Source of the DNA: Hyphomicrobiales bacterium
GTDB taxonomy: Bacteria; Pseudomonadota; Alphaproteobacteria; Rhizobiales; Beijerinckiaceae
DNA: 64,000 nucleotides
Assembly (NCBI GenBank): GCA_027484605.1
Contig: JAIXSR010000095.1
Coordinates: 1-64,000 of the forward strand
Reading direction: 5' to 3'
Of the stretch, positions 52,329-61,982 are shown in pieces. A program made the translations under genes and the position numbers. How positions within the stretch are numbered: the first letter of the stretch is position 1; each line of letters starts with the position of its first letter. Below the pieces are notes generated by a model. That model searched no databases and was not told where the DNA came from. It saw nothing but the letters and a program-made list of their open reading frames with translations.

Positions 52329-53849
52329 TCAGGGCGAGGGTCTCCTCGGCCTGACCTGCACGAGGACCGGGTAGCCCCTGACGGCGATATCGATCTCCGT
52401 GCCCGTGATCGGGCCGTTCTGTTCGCCGGTCTTGACATCGGTGATGGTATAGGTCGCGCCTTCGGCCAGCGAGATCCGCCATTTCTCGGGTCTGGGCATG
52501 ATCTCGCGCCCGACGGCCGGATCCCACCAGCGCAGGGTGTTGTTGGCGATGATGACGAAGGATCCGTCGGATTTCGACAGGGCCATGGTCGCGCCCCAGG
52601 TCTCGGCTTTGCTGCCTGTGACCGTGAAGGCCGGAATCCGCCCCGGATCGCTCTGCTGCTCGTCAGCAAGGACCTTCGTGAAGCGATGGACGAAATCCGC
52701 CGCCGGTTTCGGCGACCAGTCGCCCCGGTAGAGGCCCCATCGCTCGGCATTCGGATCGCTCAGGTCGGTGCTGTCATCGACGATCTGATACTGATACAGG
52801 CGCTCGGCACCGAAATAGGCTGCCCAGAAGTAGTTGTTGACGATGACCAGCGCCTGGATCGTCTCCGGAATGGCGAACTGGCCTGCCGGAACGGCCTTGC
52901 GCGTATTGGCGCCGCTTTCGGTGATGATGGTCCGGCGTCCCGGCATCGCATAGCGACCCCAGTTCGGGATCGAGAGCTGGTAGCTGCCATAGTTCGGCGG
53001 CATGCCGTTCTCGACAGGCCCCATGGGATCACCGAGGCTGATGCCGCTGACAGCGCTGTAGACATGGATGTTCATCAGGTCGTAGCGGCTGCGGTGATCC
53101 GCCAGGCCGGTCTCGGCATGATGGGCCTCGACGCCGTCCGGCCCGTTCGGGCCATGGGCTGCGATGCTCGGCGGCAGGAACGGGATCCGGGCAAAGGCCG
53201 GATCCTCTTTCCGCAATTGCTGGAGGGCATCGCCCCACTCCTGCCAGATGCGGTTATACGCGGCGAGGTTCTGGGGGTATTTTTCGCCCTTCGGGCTGAA
53301 GGTCGGCTGGTTGTTGGGCTCGTTCGGCGCTTCGATGCTGGCCAGAACGCCGAGCTGTGCGAGCTTCTTGAGATTGACCACGGGATCCTTGCGGGACCCC
53401 TCGCGCCAGCGGGGCGGCCCATCGGCATCGATGAGGTAGTTCAGTTTCAGGCGGGGAATCGCCTTTCGCAGGATCAGCAGGTTCTCGAAATCGGTCGGCA
53501 CATTCGGGAATGGTGTCCCGGCGCTGGCATTCGGATCATCATCGAGGCCCTGATTGCGGATGTGATGGATGCCAAGATATTTCAGGGCAGAGATGAATTC
53601 CTTCTGCCCGTTCCGGTTGGGAAGGTCATGCGGATTGTTGCGGCCGATCTGGTAGGCAATGTGGATGTTGGTGCCCATCCGGTCGATCATGTCGAAAGCG
53701 CTGAGCCGCTCGACCTTCTGATAGGGCAGCGGCGTGGCCGCCCGGCCAGAAGCGACCTGTGCCGATGCTGCAGGTGGAAGCCATACGGAGGCACATGCCA
53801 TCAAGGCCGCGAAGCATGCCGGATGCGAAGGCAATCGAGAAAAATGCAT
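52329..53849 (-). CDS. Secreted clan-A-like glycosidase of the exopolysaccharide locus
   Basis: A 506-residue exported protein. The signal peptide runs to about AASAQ. A TIM-barrel-like body follows with LGIHHIRNQGLDDDP and the candidate acid/base Glu in SIEAPNEPNN. The candidate nucleophile is the Glu of TIITESGAN. A beta-sandwich of about 100 residues closes the protein. These two Glu motifs on strands 4 and 7 fit GH5/GH39/GH30-like families; the exact family is not settled. The ATG at 53849 is preferred over the TTG two codons earlier. It lies just upstream of the glycosyltransferase block, so trimming or editing the locus polysaccharide in the periplasm is likely. Confidence 0.72.
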   Translation of the reverse strand: MHFSRLPSHPACFAALMACASVWLPPAASAQVASGRAATPLPYQKVERLSAFDMIDRMGTNIHIAYQIGRNNPHDLPNRNGQKEFISALKYLGIHHIRNQGLDDDPNASAGTPFPNVPTDFENLLILRKAIPRLKLNYLIDADGPPRWREGSRKDPVVNLKKLAQLGVLASIEAPNEPNNQPTFSPKGEKYPQNLAAYNRIWQEWGDALQQLRKEDPAFARIPFLPPSIAAHGPNGPDGVEAHHAETGLADHRSRYDLMNIHVYSAVSGISLGDPMGPVENGMPPNYGSYQLSIPNWGRYAMPGRRTIITESGANTRKAVPAGQFAIPETIQALVIVNNYFWAAYFGAERLYQYQIVDDSTDLSDPNAERWGLYRGDWSPKPAADFVHRFTKVLADEQQSDPGRIPAFTVTGSKAETWGATMALSKSDGSFVIIANNTLRWWDPAVGREIMPRPEKWRISLAEGATYTITDVKTGEQNGPITGTEIDIAVRGYPVLVQVRPRRPSP

Positions 53850-53870
53850 AAGCAAACGGAGTACTACGCA

Positions 53871-53878
53871 AACGTTAA
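53871..53878 (-). promoter_or_regulatory. TTAACGTT motif upstream of the secreted glycosidase gene
   Basis: The coding strand reads ACTTAACGTTTGCG, 22-29 bases before the ATG. It is the same core as at 1733-1740, 36777-36783 and 40020-40027. Confidence 0.3.
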
Positions 53879-53957
53879 GTTCACGTGTAACTGATCGTAG
53901 AATCCCGAGGCATTGGCTGACTTTTGCCTAGTATATCCAGCTGGTTCGAGCCGCCGG

Positions 53958-54989
53958 CTAGCGCATCGCCCTTCGCGCCAGGAAAGGCAGTGCCGCCGCG
54001 ATCATCACGAAACGGGCCACGTGATGGGACGAGACGTAGAGGGGGTCAAGCCCCATCGCGAGGCCCAGCACCACCATCGCCTCCAGGCCACCGGGTGCAA
54101 ATGCGACCAGCGCTTCCGGCAGGGGAACATTGGCGAGCCGGGCCGTCAACAGCGCCCCCAAAGCCGCGACTGCCACGGTGACCACCAGCAGCAGGAGCCC
54201 CGGGAGAAAGAGGGACCGAACGGTCTGGAAATCGAGCCCCGAGAAGCGCGAACCGGCATAGACGCCGACAATGACCATCGCCATGGACACGATCGCAACC
54301 GGCGGCGAGCCGGTGATGAGCCCTGTGACATGGAGCAGTCCGGCTGCCGCCATCCCGCCCAGCAGGAATGGCGCCATGATGCGCAGGGCCTGGAACAGCC
54401 ACGACACGAGAACCGCGGCGAGCATCATGACCGCGAAGGCGGCCGGCCCGATCACTTCCGGGGGCGCCGTATTGACTTCGCGCACGGCCAGAAGCGTTGC
54501 GCTCGGCAGGACCGCCACCAGAACGAACATCCGGAAGGATTGTACGGCGACGACCGGCAGCATGGCAGATCGCGTTTCCGACACGGCGGCGATCACTGCC
54601 GAGAGTGCCCCCGGGACAGAGGCGAACATCGCGCTGGTCCTGTCCCAATGAAAGAAACGGACAAGCGCCAGCCGCCCTGTGAACACGATGGCTACCGTTG
54701 TCAGCGCCAGCAGAAGCAGCGAGACCGGATAGCGTTCGAGCGCGCGCAGCATTTCGGGGGTAATCGCACTCCCCGTCAGGGCGCCGGCAAAAAGCATCCC
54801 GAGATCCCGGACCGAATCCGGCATGACCGGCTTCACCCCGATCACGATGAGCAGCACCGCGCCGACCAGCGCACCCGAGAGCCAGGGCGCGGGGAGACGG
54901 AGGATGTAGAACACATAGCCCCCGATCAGCCCGGCGCCGATTGTCAGGATCAACCGGCCCCAGACCGGCAGCGTGCCAAAACCGGTCAC
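53958..54989 (-). CDS. AbrB-family membrane protein
   Basis: A 343-residue polytopic protein of the AbrB/ammonia-monooxygenase-annotated family. The family consists of two similar halves, each with SVPGALSAV- or FAPGGLEAM-type loops, both of which are visible here (near 125 and 300). About ten TM helices are predicted. Function in the family is poorly known; regulation or transport is proposed. It is coupled to the upstream aminotransferase by ATGA, so the two may act on one amino or keto acid (inference). Confidence 0.8.
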   Translation of the reverse strand: MTGFGTLPVWGRLILTIGAGLIGGYVFYILRLPAPWLSGALVGAVLLIVIGVKPVMPDSVRDLGMLFAGALTGSAITPEMLRALERYPVSLLLLALTTVAIVFTGRLALVRFFHWDRTSAMFASVPGALSAVIAAVSETRSAMLPVVAVQSFRMFVLVAVLPSATLLAVREVNTAPPEVIGPAAFAVMMLAAVLVSWLFQALRIMAPFLLGGMAAAGLLHVTGLITGSPPVAIVSMAMVIVGVYAGSRFSGLDFQTVRSLFLPGLLLLVVTVAVAALGALLTARLANVPLPEALVAFAPGGLEAMVVLGLAMGLDPLYVSSHHVARFVMIAAALPFLARRAMR

Positions 54990-56167
54990 AGCCGCGCCAC
55001 CGCCTCCACCAATCGATCCGCCGCCATGACAATGTCAGCCGATTTCCGGAGATAGCAGAGCCGAAGGAACCCTTCGCCGCCGGCACCGAAGGCCGTGCCC
55101 GGTGCGAGCCCGACATTGGCCTCGTCGATGAGCCGGAAGGCGAGCTGCCGGGTATCGTCCACGCCTTCGATCCCGAAGAAGAGGTAGAAGGCCCCGGATG
55201 GCGGCGCCATCCGGAATCGGTTCTGGCGGGCAAAGGCTTCGAGGAGGATCTGGCGGTTGCGGCGCGCCCGGTCCACCTGCTCCACGATCAGGGCCTCGCC
55301 GCCGCGGATCGCGGTTTCCGCCGCGCGCTGGACGAAGACCGGGGCCCCCGAACTCGAATACTGGATCAGGTTCACGATGGTCTGGCCGAGGGCGGACGGC
55401 GCCTCGATCCAGCCCAGGCGCCAGCCCGTCATCGCCCAGTTCTTCGACATCGTCTGGACAAAGAGCACCCGGTCTTCCGCCGTCATGACGTCGCGGAAGG
55501 ACGGGGCGCGGGGTCCGTCGAAATAGAAGCGGCCATAGATCTCGTCGGCGATGATCCAGAGCCCGTGCCGCCGTGCCAGATCCATCAGGATCCGGATCTC
55601 CTCCGCGCTGGCGGTCCAGCCGGTGGGATTGGCGGGCGAATTGATGACCATCGCCCGGGTCTTGGGGCCGATCGCCGCCGCCAGAGCCTCCAGATCGAGC
55701 TGCCAGCCCGCTGCGCCGAAACGCATCGGAACCTCGCGCGGCGAAGCCCCCGACACGGTCAGCGCGCCGATGAAGTTGGGCCAGGCCGGCGTGGGCACGA
55801 TCACCTCGTCTCCGGCCCCGGCAACCATGGTCACGGCGATCTGCAACGCATGCATGCCGCCGGATGTCACGAAGATCCGGTCGGCCGAAACAGGCGTGCC
55901 GTACATCCCGCCGAGATAGCCGGCAATGGTTTCGCGCAAGGTCGGGAGACCGGCCTGGTAGGTGTAGAATGTCTCGCCCGCCGCCAGCGATGCAGAGGCT
56001 GCGTCGGCGATGAAGGCCGGCGTGGACATGTCGCCCTCGCCGACCCAGAGCGGAACGAGGCCTGGCCGGCCCCGACCATAATCGAAGACCTCGACAATGC
56101 CGCTGGACGGTGCCTGGGATGCGTTTGCCCGGATGGGAAACGCCGAAGGAAGGGAAGGACTCATCAT
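54986..56167 (-). CDS. Class I/II pyridoxal-phosphate aminotransferase
   Basis: A 393-residue fold-type I PLP enzyme. Visible are SGGMHALQIA (phosphate cup), NSPANPTG, DEIYGRFYF and the Schiff-base Lys in TMSKNWAMTGWRLGW, plus the C-terminal LRLCYL containing the substrate-carboxylate Arg. It resembles aspartate/aromatic aminotransferases of the alpha/gamma subgroups; the substrate is unknown. Two adjacent ATGs (56167 and 56164) follow AAGG. The stop overlaps the AbrB-like gene as ATGA. Confidence 0.87.
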   Translation of the reverse strand: MMSPSLPSAFPIRANASQAPSSGIVEVFDYGRGRPGLVPLWVGEGDMSTPAFIADAASASLAAGETFYTYQAGLPTLRETIAGYLGGMYGTPVSADRIFVTSGGMHALQIAVTMVAGAGDEVIVPTPAWPNFIGALTVSGASPREVPMRFGAAGWQLDLEALAAAIGPKTRAMVINSPANPTGWTASAEEIRILMDLARRHGLWIIADEIYGRFYFDGPRAPSFRDVMTAEDRVLFVQTMSKNWAMTGWRLGWIEAPSALGQTIVNLIQYSSSGAPVFVQRAAETAIRGGEALIVEQVDRARRNRQILLEAFARQNRFRMAPPSGAFYLFFGIEGVDDTRQLAFRLIDEANVGLAPGTAFGAGGEGFLRLCYLRKSADIVMAADRLVEAVARL

Positions 56168-56227
56168 CGAGGCCTTATGCTTCGAAAGCAGGAGGCATTC
56201 AACCAACCAAAGCACGTATGGCGGGGG

Positions 56228-56644
56228 TTATTTCCTCAGGAGATCGCGGATTTCCGTCAGCAGCTTTTCCTGGGCCGGCGGCTCGGCCGGTGCGGCCGGC
56301 GCTTCGGCCAGCTGCTGCTGCTTCAGCCGGTTCATGCCCTTGACGACCATGAACAGCACCCAGGCGATAATCACGAAATTGATCGAGACCGTCAGGAACT
56401 TGCCATAGGCCAGCACGGCGCCCTGCTTGGCGGCATCCGCCACATTGGTGGCCGTGACCGCCTTGCTCAGCGCGAGAAAGTAGTTGTCGAAATTCAGCCC
56501 GCCGACGACCGCGCCGATCAGCGGCATGAAGATATCCCCCACCATCGAGTCGACGATCTTGCCGAAGGCTGCCCCGATGATCACGCCGATCGCCAGATCG
56601 ACGACATTGCCCTTCAGGGCAAATTCCTTGAATTCCTTCAACAT
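56228..56644 (-). CDS. mscL: Large-conductance mechanosensitive channel
   Basis: A 138-residue MscL. The N-terminal amphipathic helix is [20 protein letters not shown], with the tight gate of TM1 in [16 protein letters not shown]. The periplasmic loop follows, then TM2 ([18 protein letters not shown]) and the cytoplasmic helix LLTEIRDLL. An alanine/proline stretch links TM2 to that helix. The ATG at 56644 fits family length; the longer open frame upstream is noise. It opens under membrane tension to release solutes. Confidence 0.95.
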   Translation of the reverse strand: MLKEFKEFALKGNVVDLAIGVIIGAAFGKIVDSMVGDIFMPLIGAVVGGLNFDNYFLALSKAVTATNVADAAKQGAVLAYGKFLTVSINFVIIAWVLFMVVKGMNRLKQQQLAEAPAAPAEPPAQEKLLTEIRDLLRK

Positions 56645-56861
56645 GGCATTCCCCTTCACGCCGTTGAACCCAGCTGCCAGGCCCGTCTCCGGTGTCCCGA
56701 CGGCCAATACTTGAGGACAAAAGCTTGACCATGCAAGGAATTTGGCGCGGCATCGGCTCTTCTCCCCGGGAAGCTGGGGCCGGCCTGGTCCGAGAGTCGA
56801 CTTGCGGGGAGCGCAAGAGCATGAAATCCTGCCATTCCGGCCAATCGAACCAGGAAAAAAC

Positions 56862-59800
56862 ATGCTCGCCGGCTGGGTCGCGCTCATCGCGGCGCTTCTC
56901 TATCTGTTCGCTTTGTTCGCCATCGCGCATTATGGCGATACGCGGGGCCGCTGGCTCATGCGCGGACGGCTGCGGCCGACCATCTATGCCCTGACGCTGG
57001 CGGTCTATTGTACATCCTGGACCTTCCTCGGCTCGGTAGGCCTCGCCTCGCGCAGCGGTTTCGATTTCCTGCCCATCTATCTCGGCCCGCTGATCGGAAT
57101 CCTGATCGGGCTGCCGTTGATCGCCCGGATCACCAATATCGCGAAATCGCAGCGCATCACCTCGGTGGCCGACTTCATCGGCGCCCGCTACGGCAAGAGC
57201 AGCAAGGTCGCGGGGATGGTGGCGATCATCGCCGTCGTCGGGACGATCCCCTATATCGCCCTGCAGCTCAAGGCGATCTCCTCCTCGCTGGAGATCATCG
57301 TGTTCCGCGAGCAGGGCGTTCCCATGACGCAGGGATTCAGCCTGATCGGCGATGTCTCCCTGCTGGTGACGATCGTGCTTGCGGCCTTTGCGATCGCCTT
57401 CGGGACCCGGCATATCGACGCAACCGAGCATCAGGACGGCCTGATGCTGGCGGTTGCGGCGGAATCGCTGATCAAGCTGCTGGCCTTCCTCGCCGTCGGC
57501 ATCTTCGTCGTCTACTGGATGTTCAACGGCTTCGATGACCTGTTCCGCCAGGCGCGTGACTTCCCTCCCGCGGCACGCGTGCTCTCGACCGGCCCCGATC
57601 CCTGGGTCTGGACGACCACCACCGTGCTCGCCGCCTGCGCGATCTTCCTGCTGCCGCGGCAATTCCACGTGATGGTGGTCGAGAACCGGGACACCGAAGA
57701 CCTGCGCCATGTCGCCTGGCATTTCCCCGCCTATCTCGTTGCGATCAACATCTTCGTCATTCCGATCGCCCTGGCCGGCTGGCTGATTTTCCCCGAAACG
57801 GGGATCGATCGTGACTTCATGGTGCTGTCGCTGCCGCAATTCGCGCATGCCGGCTGGATCGCACTGATCGCCTTCATCGGTGCGCTTTCGGCAGCCACGG
57901 CGATGGTCATCGTCGAATCCGTCGCCTGCGGGATCATGATCTCGAACGATCTCGCCATGCCCTTCCTGCTGCGCCGGATGAATCTCCGGCCCAAGGATGC
58001 CCTGGAGGACAGCGACCAGAAGGCCCGGTCCAGCGCGGACATGGTCGAGATGGTGCTGACCATCCGCCGCGTCGCCGTCGTGGTGATCCTGTTCCTCGGC
58101 TTCGCCTATTACCGCTCCAGCGAGAAGGCGGCGCTCGCCTCGATCGGCCTGCTGTCCTTCGCCGCGATCGCGCAGCTCGTGCCGGCCTTTTTCGGCGGGC
58201 TGTTCTGGCAGCGTGCCAATGCACAGGGTGCACTGGCGGGGTTGTCGATCGGCTTTCTCAGCTGGCTCTACCTGCTCTTCATGCCGACGCTGGCCGGCTC
58301 CGAAGGCTTCATCCACCATGTCGTCCGTGACGGACCGTTCGGCCTGAGTTTCCTGGCACCGTCGAACATCCTCAACCCGAACCTGCCGACCCTGGTCCAG
58401 GGAGCGGTCATATCGCTCGGCCTCAACCTGCTGGCCTTCGTGACGATCTCGCTGATGCGAGAGCCGACACCGATCGAGCGCCTGCAGGCCAGCCTCTTCA
58501 CCGGGCCCGAAGCGGCGACATCCGGACCGGGCTTCAAGCTCTGGCGCAGCGCGGTCAATGTCGACGACCTCAAGACGACGGTCGGGCGCTATCTCGGCGA
58601 GGAACGGACCAACCGGGCCTTCCAATCCTTCGAGCAGCAGAGGGGCGTCGCCTTCAGCGCAGGGCAGGAGGCTGATGCCCATACCATCCGCTTCGCCGAG
58701 CAGCTGCTGGCCTCGGCGATCGGGGCAGCCTCCTCGCGGCTCGTTCTTTCGCTGATGCTCCGGCGCCGGAATGTCTCGACCGAAGCGGCGCTCAAGCTGC
58801 TCGACGATGCTTCGGCGGCGATCCAGTATTCGCGCACGCTGCTCCAGCATGGGCTTGACCATGCACGGCAGGGCGTGACCGTTTTCGATCAGGACCTGCG
58901 CCTGATGTGCTGGAACCGGGCCTTCCAGGACCTGTTCGACCTCCCGGCCGATCTTGTCCGGTTCGGGGTCGGGCTCGACGAAATCGTCAGCTACAATGCC
59001 AAGCGCGGCCTCTACGGAAAATCACCCCGGGCCGACGTGATCGCCCGTCGCATCGCCTCGCTGGTGCAGGAATCCGAGCCGCAGCGGCTCCGGCTGGTCC
59101 CTTCCAACCGGGTGATCGAGATCCGCTCGAACCACCTGCCGGATGGTGGCCTCGTCACGACCTATACCGACATCACCGAGGCAGTTCAGGCCGAGAAGGC
59201 GCTCGAGGATGCCAATGCCACGCTGGAGCGGCGTGTCCGGCAACGGACAGACGAGCTGACCCAGGCCAACCGGGCCCTCGCGCGGGCCAAGCTCGATGCC
59301 GATGAGGCCAATGCCTCGAAGACGCGCTTCCTCGCGGCCGCAAGTCACGACATCATCCAGCCGCTCAATGCCGCGCGCCTCTATTCGGCAGCCTTGTCCG
59401 AGGCGATGAAGGGTCAGGACAATGCGGAACTCGCGGAGAATGTGGGTGCCTCGCTCAATGCCGTCGAGGAAATCCTCTCCGCATTGCTCGAGATTTCCCG
59501 GCTCGATGGCGGGAAGATGCAGCCGGAAATCACCACCTTCAAGATCGGCGAATTGCTTTCCCAGATGCAGATCGAGTTCGACCCGATCGCCAGGGCCAAG
59601 GGCATTCGCCTGAAGATCCTGCCAAGCAGCCTCGTGGTACGCAGCGACAGGCGGCTCATGCGGCGCCTGCTCCAGAATCTTGTTTCCAATGCGATCAAGT
59701 ACACGGTGAAGGGCCATGTGCTCGTGGGCATGCGCCGGCGCGGCGAGCATGTGATCCTCGTCGTCGGCGATACGGGGATCGGCATCCCGAGCAACAAGCA

Positions 59801-60428
59801 CAAGACGATCTTCAAGGAATTCCAGCGCCTCGACCAGGGCGCCCGGATCGAGCGCGGGCTCGGGCTCGGCCTCTCGATTGTCGAGCGCATTGTCCGGGTC
59901 CTCCATCTCAACCTGGCCCTCGATTCCCGACCGGGACGCGGCACGATGTTCCGGGTCGATATCCCCCGGGCACCGGAATCCGTCGCCCTGGCGGAAGCCG
60001 GCCAGCAGGATCCGCCACAGGCGACGAGCTATTCCCCGCTCTCCGGACTGCATGTCGTGGTGATCGACAATGAGCCGACCATTCTCGACGGCATGCAACG
60101 CCTGCTCTCGGGCTGGGGTTGCCATGTCCTTACGGCCAGCCATGCCGCGGAGGCGATGGAAAAGGCAGGACAGGCGAAGGTGATCCCGGCGATTGCCCTG
60201 GTCGACTACCAGCTTGACGACGGCCACGGGCTGGATGCAATCCGGCGCCTGCGCTGGCGCTACGGGACCGACCTTCCGGCGGTTCTCATCACGGCCGACC
60301 GTTCGCCGGAAGTCCGCGAGGAGGCCGGCGCGGAAAACGTCCAGATCCTCAACAAGCCGATCCGGCCGCCCAGCTTGCGGGCGCTGCTGGCCCAATTGAG
60401 CTTGCAGTCGCCCCGCGCTGCGGAATAG
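56862..60428 (+). CDS. Hybrid histidine kinase with N-terminal Na+/solute symporter domain (CbrA-like) and C-terminal receiver
   Basis: An 1188-residue inner-membrane sensor. Residues 1 to about 570 are an SSS-family module with about 13 TM helices ([31 protein letters not shown]). A PAS domain follows (about 670-770, [18 protein letters not shown]), then a coiled coil and HisKA with His829 in [14 protein letters not shown]. HATPase follows ([26 protein letters not shown]), then a receiver (about 1065-1180) with phospho-acceptor Asp1115 in VDYQLDDG and Lys in NKPI. CbrA of Pseudomonas, which governs histidine use, has the same symporter-kinase layout but no receiver. Whether this protein transports or only senses is unknown. 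The start ATG 56862 follows AGGA. Confidence 0.88.
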   Translation: MLAGWVALIAALLYLFALFAIAHYGDTRGRWLMRGRLRPTIYALTLAVYCTSWTFLGSVGLASRSGFDFLPIYLGPLIGILIGLPLIARITNIAKSQRITSVADFIGARYGKSSKVAGMVAIIAVVGTIPYIALQLKAISSSLEIIVFREQGVPMTQGFSLIGDVSLLVTIVLAAFAIAFGTRHIDATEHQDGLMLAVAAESLIKLLAFLAVGIFVVYWMFNGFDDLFRQARDFPPAARVLSTGPDPWVWTTTTVLAACAIFLLPRQFHVMVVENRDTEDLRHVAWHFPAYLVAINIFVIPIALAGWLIFPETGIDRDFMVLSLPQFAHAGWIALIAFIGALSAATAMVIVESVACGIMISNDLAMPFLLRRMNLRPKDALEDSDQKARSSADMVEMVLTIRRVAVVVILFLGFAYYRSSEKAALASIGLLSFAAIAQLVPAFFGGLFWQRANAQGALAGLSIGFLSWLYLLFMPTLAGSEGFIHHVVRDGPFGLSFLAPSNILNPNLPTLVQGAVISLGLNLLAFVTISLMREPTPIERLQASLFTGPEAATSGPGFKLWRSAVNVDDLKTTVGRYLGEERTNRAFQSFEQQRGVAFSAGQEADAHTIRFAEQLLASAIGAASSRLVLSLMLRRRNVSTEAALKLLDDASAAIQYSRTLLQHGLDHARQGVTVFDQDLRLMCWNRAFQDLFDLPADLVRFGVGLDEIVSYNAKRGLYGKSPRADVIARRIASLVQESEPQRLRLVPSNRVIEIRSNHLPDGGLVTTYTDITEAVQAEKALEDANATLERRVRQRTDELTQANRALARAKLDADEANASKTRFLAAASHDIIQPLNAARLYSAALSEAMKGQDNAELAENVGASLNAVEEILSALLEISRLDGGKMQPEITTFKIGELLSQMQIEFDPIARAKGIRLKILPSSLVVRSDRRLMRRLLQNLVSNAIKYTVKGHVLVGMRRRGEHVILVVGDTGIGIPSNKHKTIFKEFQRLDQGARIERGLGLGLSIVERIVRVLHLNLALDSRPGRGTMFRVDIPRAPESVALAEAGQQDPPQATSYSPLSGLHVVVIDNEPTILDGMQRLLSGWGCHVLTASHAAEAMEKAGQAKVIPAIALVDYQLDDGHGLDAIRRLRWRYGTDLPAVLITADRSPEVREEAGAENVQILNKPIRPPSLRALLAQLSLQSPRAAE

Positions 60429-60479
60429 GCCGCAGGGCGCCGTCTTGCGGCGCGGCGGAGAGGGGACTAAGAGAAGGCC

Positions 60480-60845
60480 ATGACCCGCGCCATTTTCGTC
60501 TCGCTGCGTCGCGTGCTGGCCGTCCTGGCCTGCCTGCTGCTGCTGCTTGGCGGCGTCGCGCAGCAGCGCGCCTTCGCATCGAAACTCGGCATGCCGGGTT
60601 CCGGCGCCATGGCCCTGTGCCTGCCGGGCATGGCAGCGCCGGACGGCGCCACGCTGCCATCGGCGCCGCTGCATGATTGCTTCGAATGCTGCCTCGGCAC
60701 GCTGCCCGGCCTTGCCGGACAGGCGGTCAGCCATGTCGAGGCTCCCTCGCTTCCGGCTCAGGACATTGTCCTGCCGGACCGGAAGCTGCCCCCGGCCGGA
60801 ATGGCCGCCCTTCCCTGTTCGCGAGGACCGCCGGGACGCGCCTGA
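60480..60845 (+). CDS. Small DUF2946-like exported protein
   Basis: A 121-residue protein with an N-terminal hydrophobic segment (about 10-27) and the short cysteine/histidine motif HDCFECCLG near residue 66. This resembles DUF2946, a family often encoded next to copper-handling genes. It lies 37 bp before the YcnI-PCuAC fusion gene, which supports a copper link. No enzymatic motif is seen, and the function is unknown. Confidence 0.6.
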   Translation: MTRAIFVSLRRVLAVLACLLLLLGGVAQQRAFASKLGMPGSGAMALCLPGMAAPDGATLPSAPLHDCFECCLGTLPGLAGQAVSHVEAPSLPAQDIVLPDRKLPPAGMAALPCSRGPPGRA

Positions 60846-60882
60846 GCGCCGTTTCCCCTCCTCAAGCGAACAGGACAAATCC

Positions 60883-61917
60883 ATGTTGACGAATTTCTCG
60901 CGCCATCCGGCGCTGATGGCCCTTGCCGGCCTGACTTTCCTTGCCTCCGCCAATCCCGGCCTCGCCCACGCCACGTTCGAGAACGGGCAGGCGATGCAGA
61001 ACAGCACCTACAAGGCGGTGATCCGGATCCCCCATGGCTGCGACGGGCAGGCCACGCATACGGTCCGCATCTCGATCCCCGACGGTGTGATCGCGGTCAA
61101 GCCGATGCCGAAGGCCGGCTGGACCGTGCGCACCAGCACGCGCAGCTACGAGAAGCCCTATTCGCTCCATGGGCGCGAGGTGAAGGAGGGCGTCTCCGAG
61201 ATCGTCTGGTCCGGCGGCCAGCTCGGGGACGACCAGTATGACGAATTCGTTTTCCAGGCCCGCATGACGGATCGGTTGCCGGCCATGCAGACGGTCCATA
61301 TCCCGGTCGTGCAGGAATGCGCGACGGCCAAGGTCAGCTGGACGGAAATCCCCGCCAGCGGGCAGGACCCCCATGCCCTGAAATTCCCGGCACCGGGCAT
61401 CCGCATCGTCGCGGCGAACCAGGGCGGTGGCCATCAGCATATGGCACAGCACCAGCATCATCACGGCATGCAGGCCGCCCCGGCCAACCCGGCCGAGCAG
61501 GTGATCCGGGTCGGCGATCTGGAGATCACCGCGCCGTGGAGCCGCGCAACGCCCGGCGGTGCCAAGGTGGCCGGCGGCTTCATGCGGATCACCAACAAGG
61601 GCCAGAGCGCGGATCGCCTTGTCGGCGGCTCGGCAGAGATTGCCGGCGTATTCGAGGTTCACGAGATGCGCATGGATGGCAATGTCATGCGGATGCGGGC
61701 GCTCGAGAAAGGCCTCGAGATCAAGCCGGGCGAAACGGTCGAACTCAAGCCAGGCGGCTATCATGTGATGTTCATTGACCTGAAGAAGCCTCTCAGGGCC
61801 GGTGATACGGTCAAGGGCACGCTGCTCTTCGAGAAGGCCGGCAAGGTCGAGGTGACCTACAATGTTCAGGCCATGAGCGGCGGTGGCGGACACGATCACG
61901 GCCAGCACAAGCATTGA
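60883..61917 (+). CDS. Periplasmic copper protein: YcnI (DUF1775) domain fused to PCuAC chaperone domain
   Basis: A 344-residue exported protein. The signal peptide should be cleaved after LA, leaving His29 as the first residue (HATFEN), the position used by YcnI proteins for a histidine-brace copper site. Residues 29-170 are YcnI-like (Trp80 in PKAGWTV; VVQECATAKVSW). A His-rich linker (about 184-195) leads to a PCuAC domain with copper ligands His260, Met271, His294 and Met296, close to the H-x10-M-x21-H-x-M pattern. The tail HDHGQHKH may add metal sites. PCuAC delivers Cu(I) to cytochrome oxidase assembly; the next gene is SCO. The ATG at 60883 is used; the longer frame overlaps the preceding gene. 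Confidence 0.88.
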   Translation: MLTNFSRHPALMALAGLTFLASANPGLAHATFENGQAMQNSTYKAVIRIPHGCDGQATHTVRISIPDGVIAVKPMPKAGWTVRTSTRSYEKPYSLHGREVKEGVSEIVWSGGQLGDDQYDEFVFQARMTDRLPAMQTVHIPVVQECATAKVSWTEIPASGQDPHALKFPAPGIRIVAANQGGGHQHMAQHQHHHGMQAAPANPAEQVIRVGDLEITAPWSRATPGGAKVAGGFMRITNKGQSADRLVGGSAEIAGVFEVHEMRMDGNVMRMRALEKGLEIKPGETVELKPGGYHVMFIDLKKPLRAGDTVKGTLLFEKAGKVEVTYNVQAMSGGGGHDHGQHKH

Positions 61918-61982
61918 ACCTGCCCGCGATCCGGCTCCGGCCGGATCGCCCCTGCCCTGCAATGCCCCGGAGGTACCCTGCC

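Noticed and set aside
56199..58862. 887-codon minus-strand open frame across mscL and the symporter-kinase gene
   Set aside because: It overlaps two clear genes in other frames and has no family motif.
59022..61007. 661-codon minus-strand open frame opposite the kinase and copper genes
   Set aside because: Shadow of supported coding sequence; no domain is visible.
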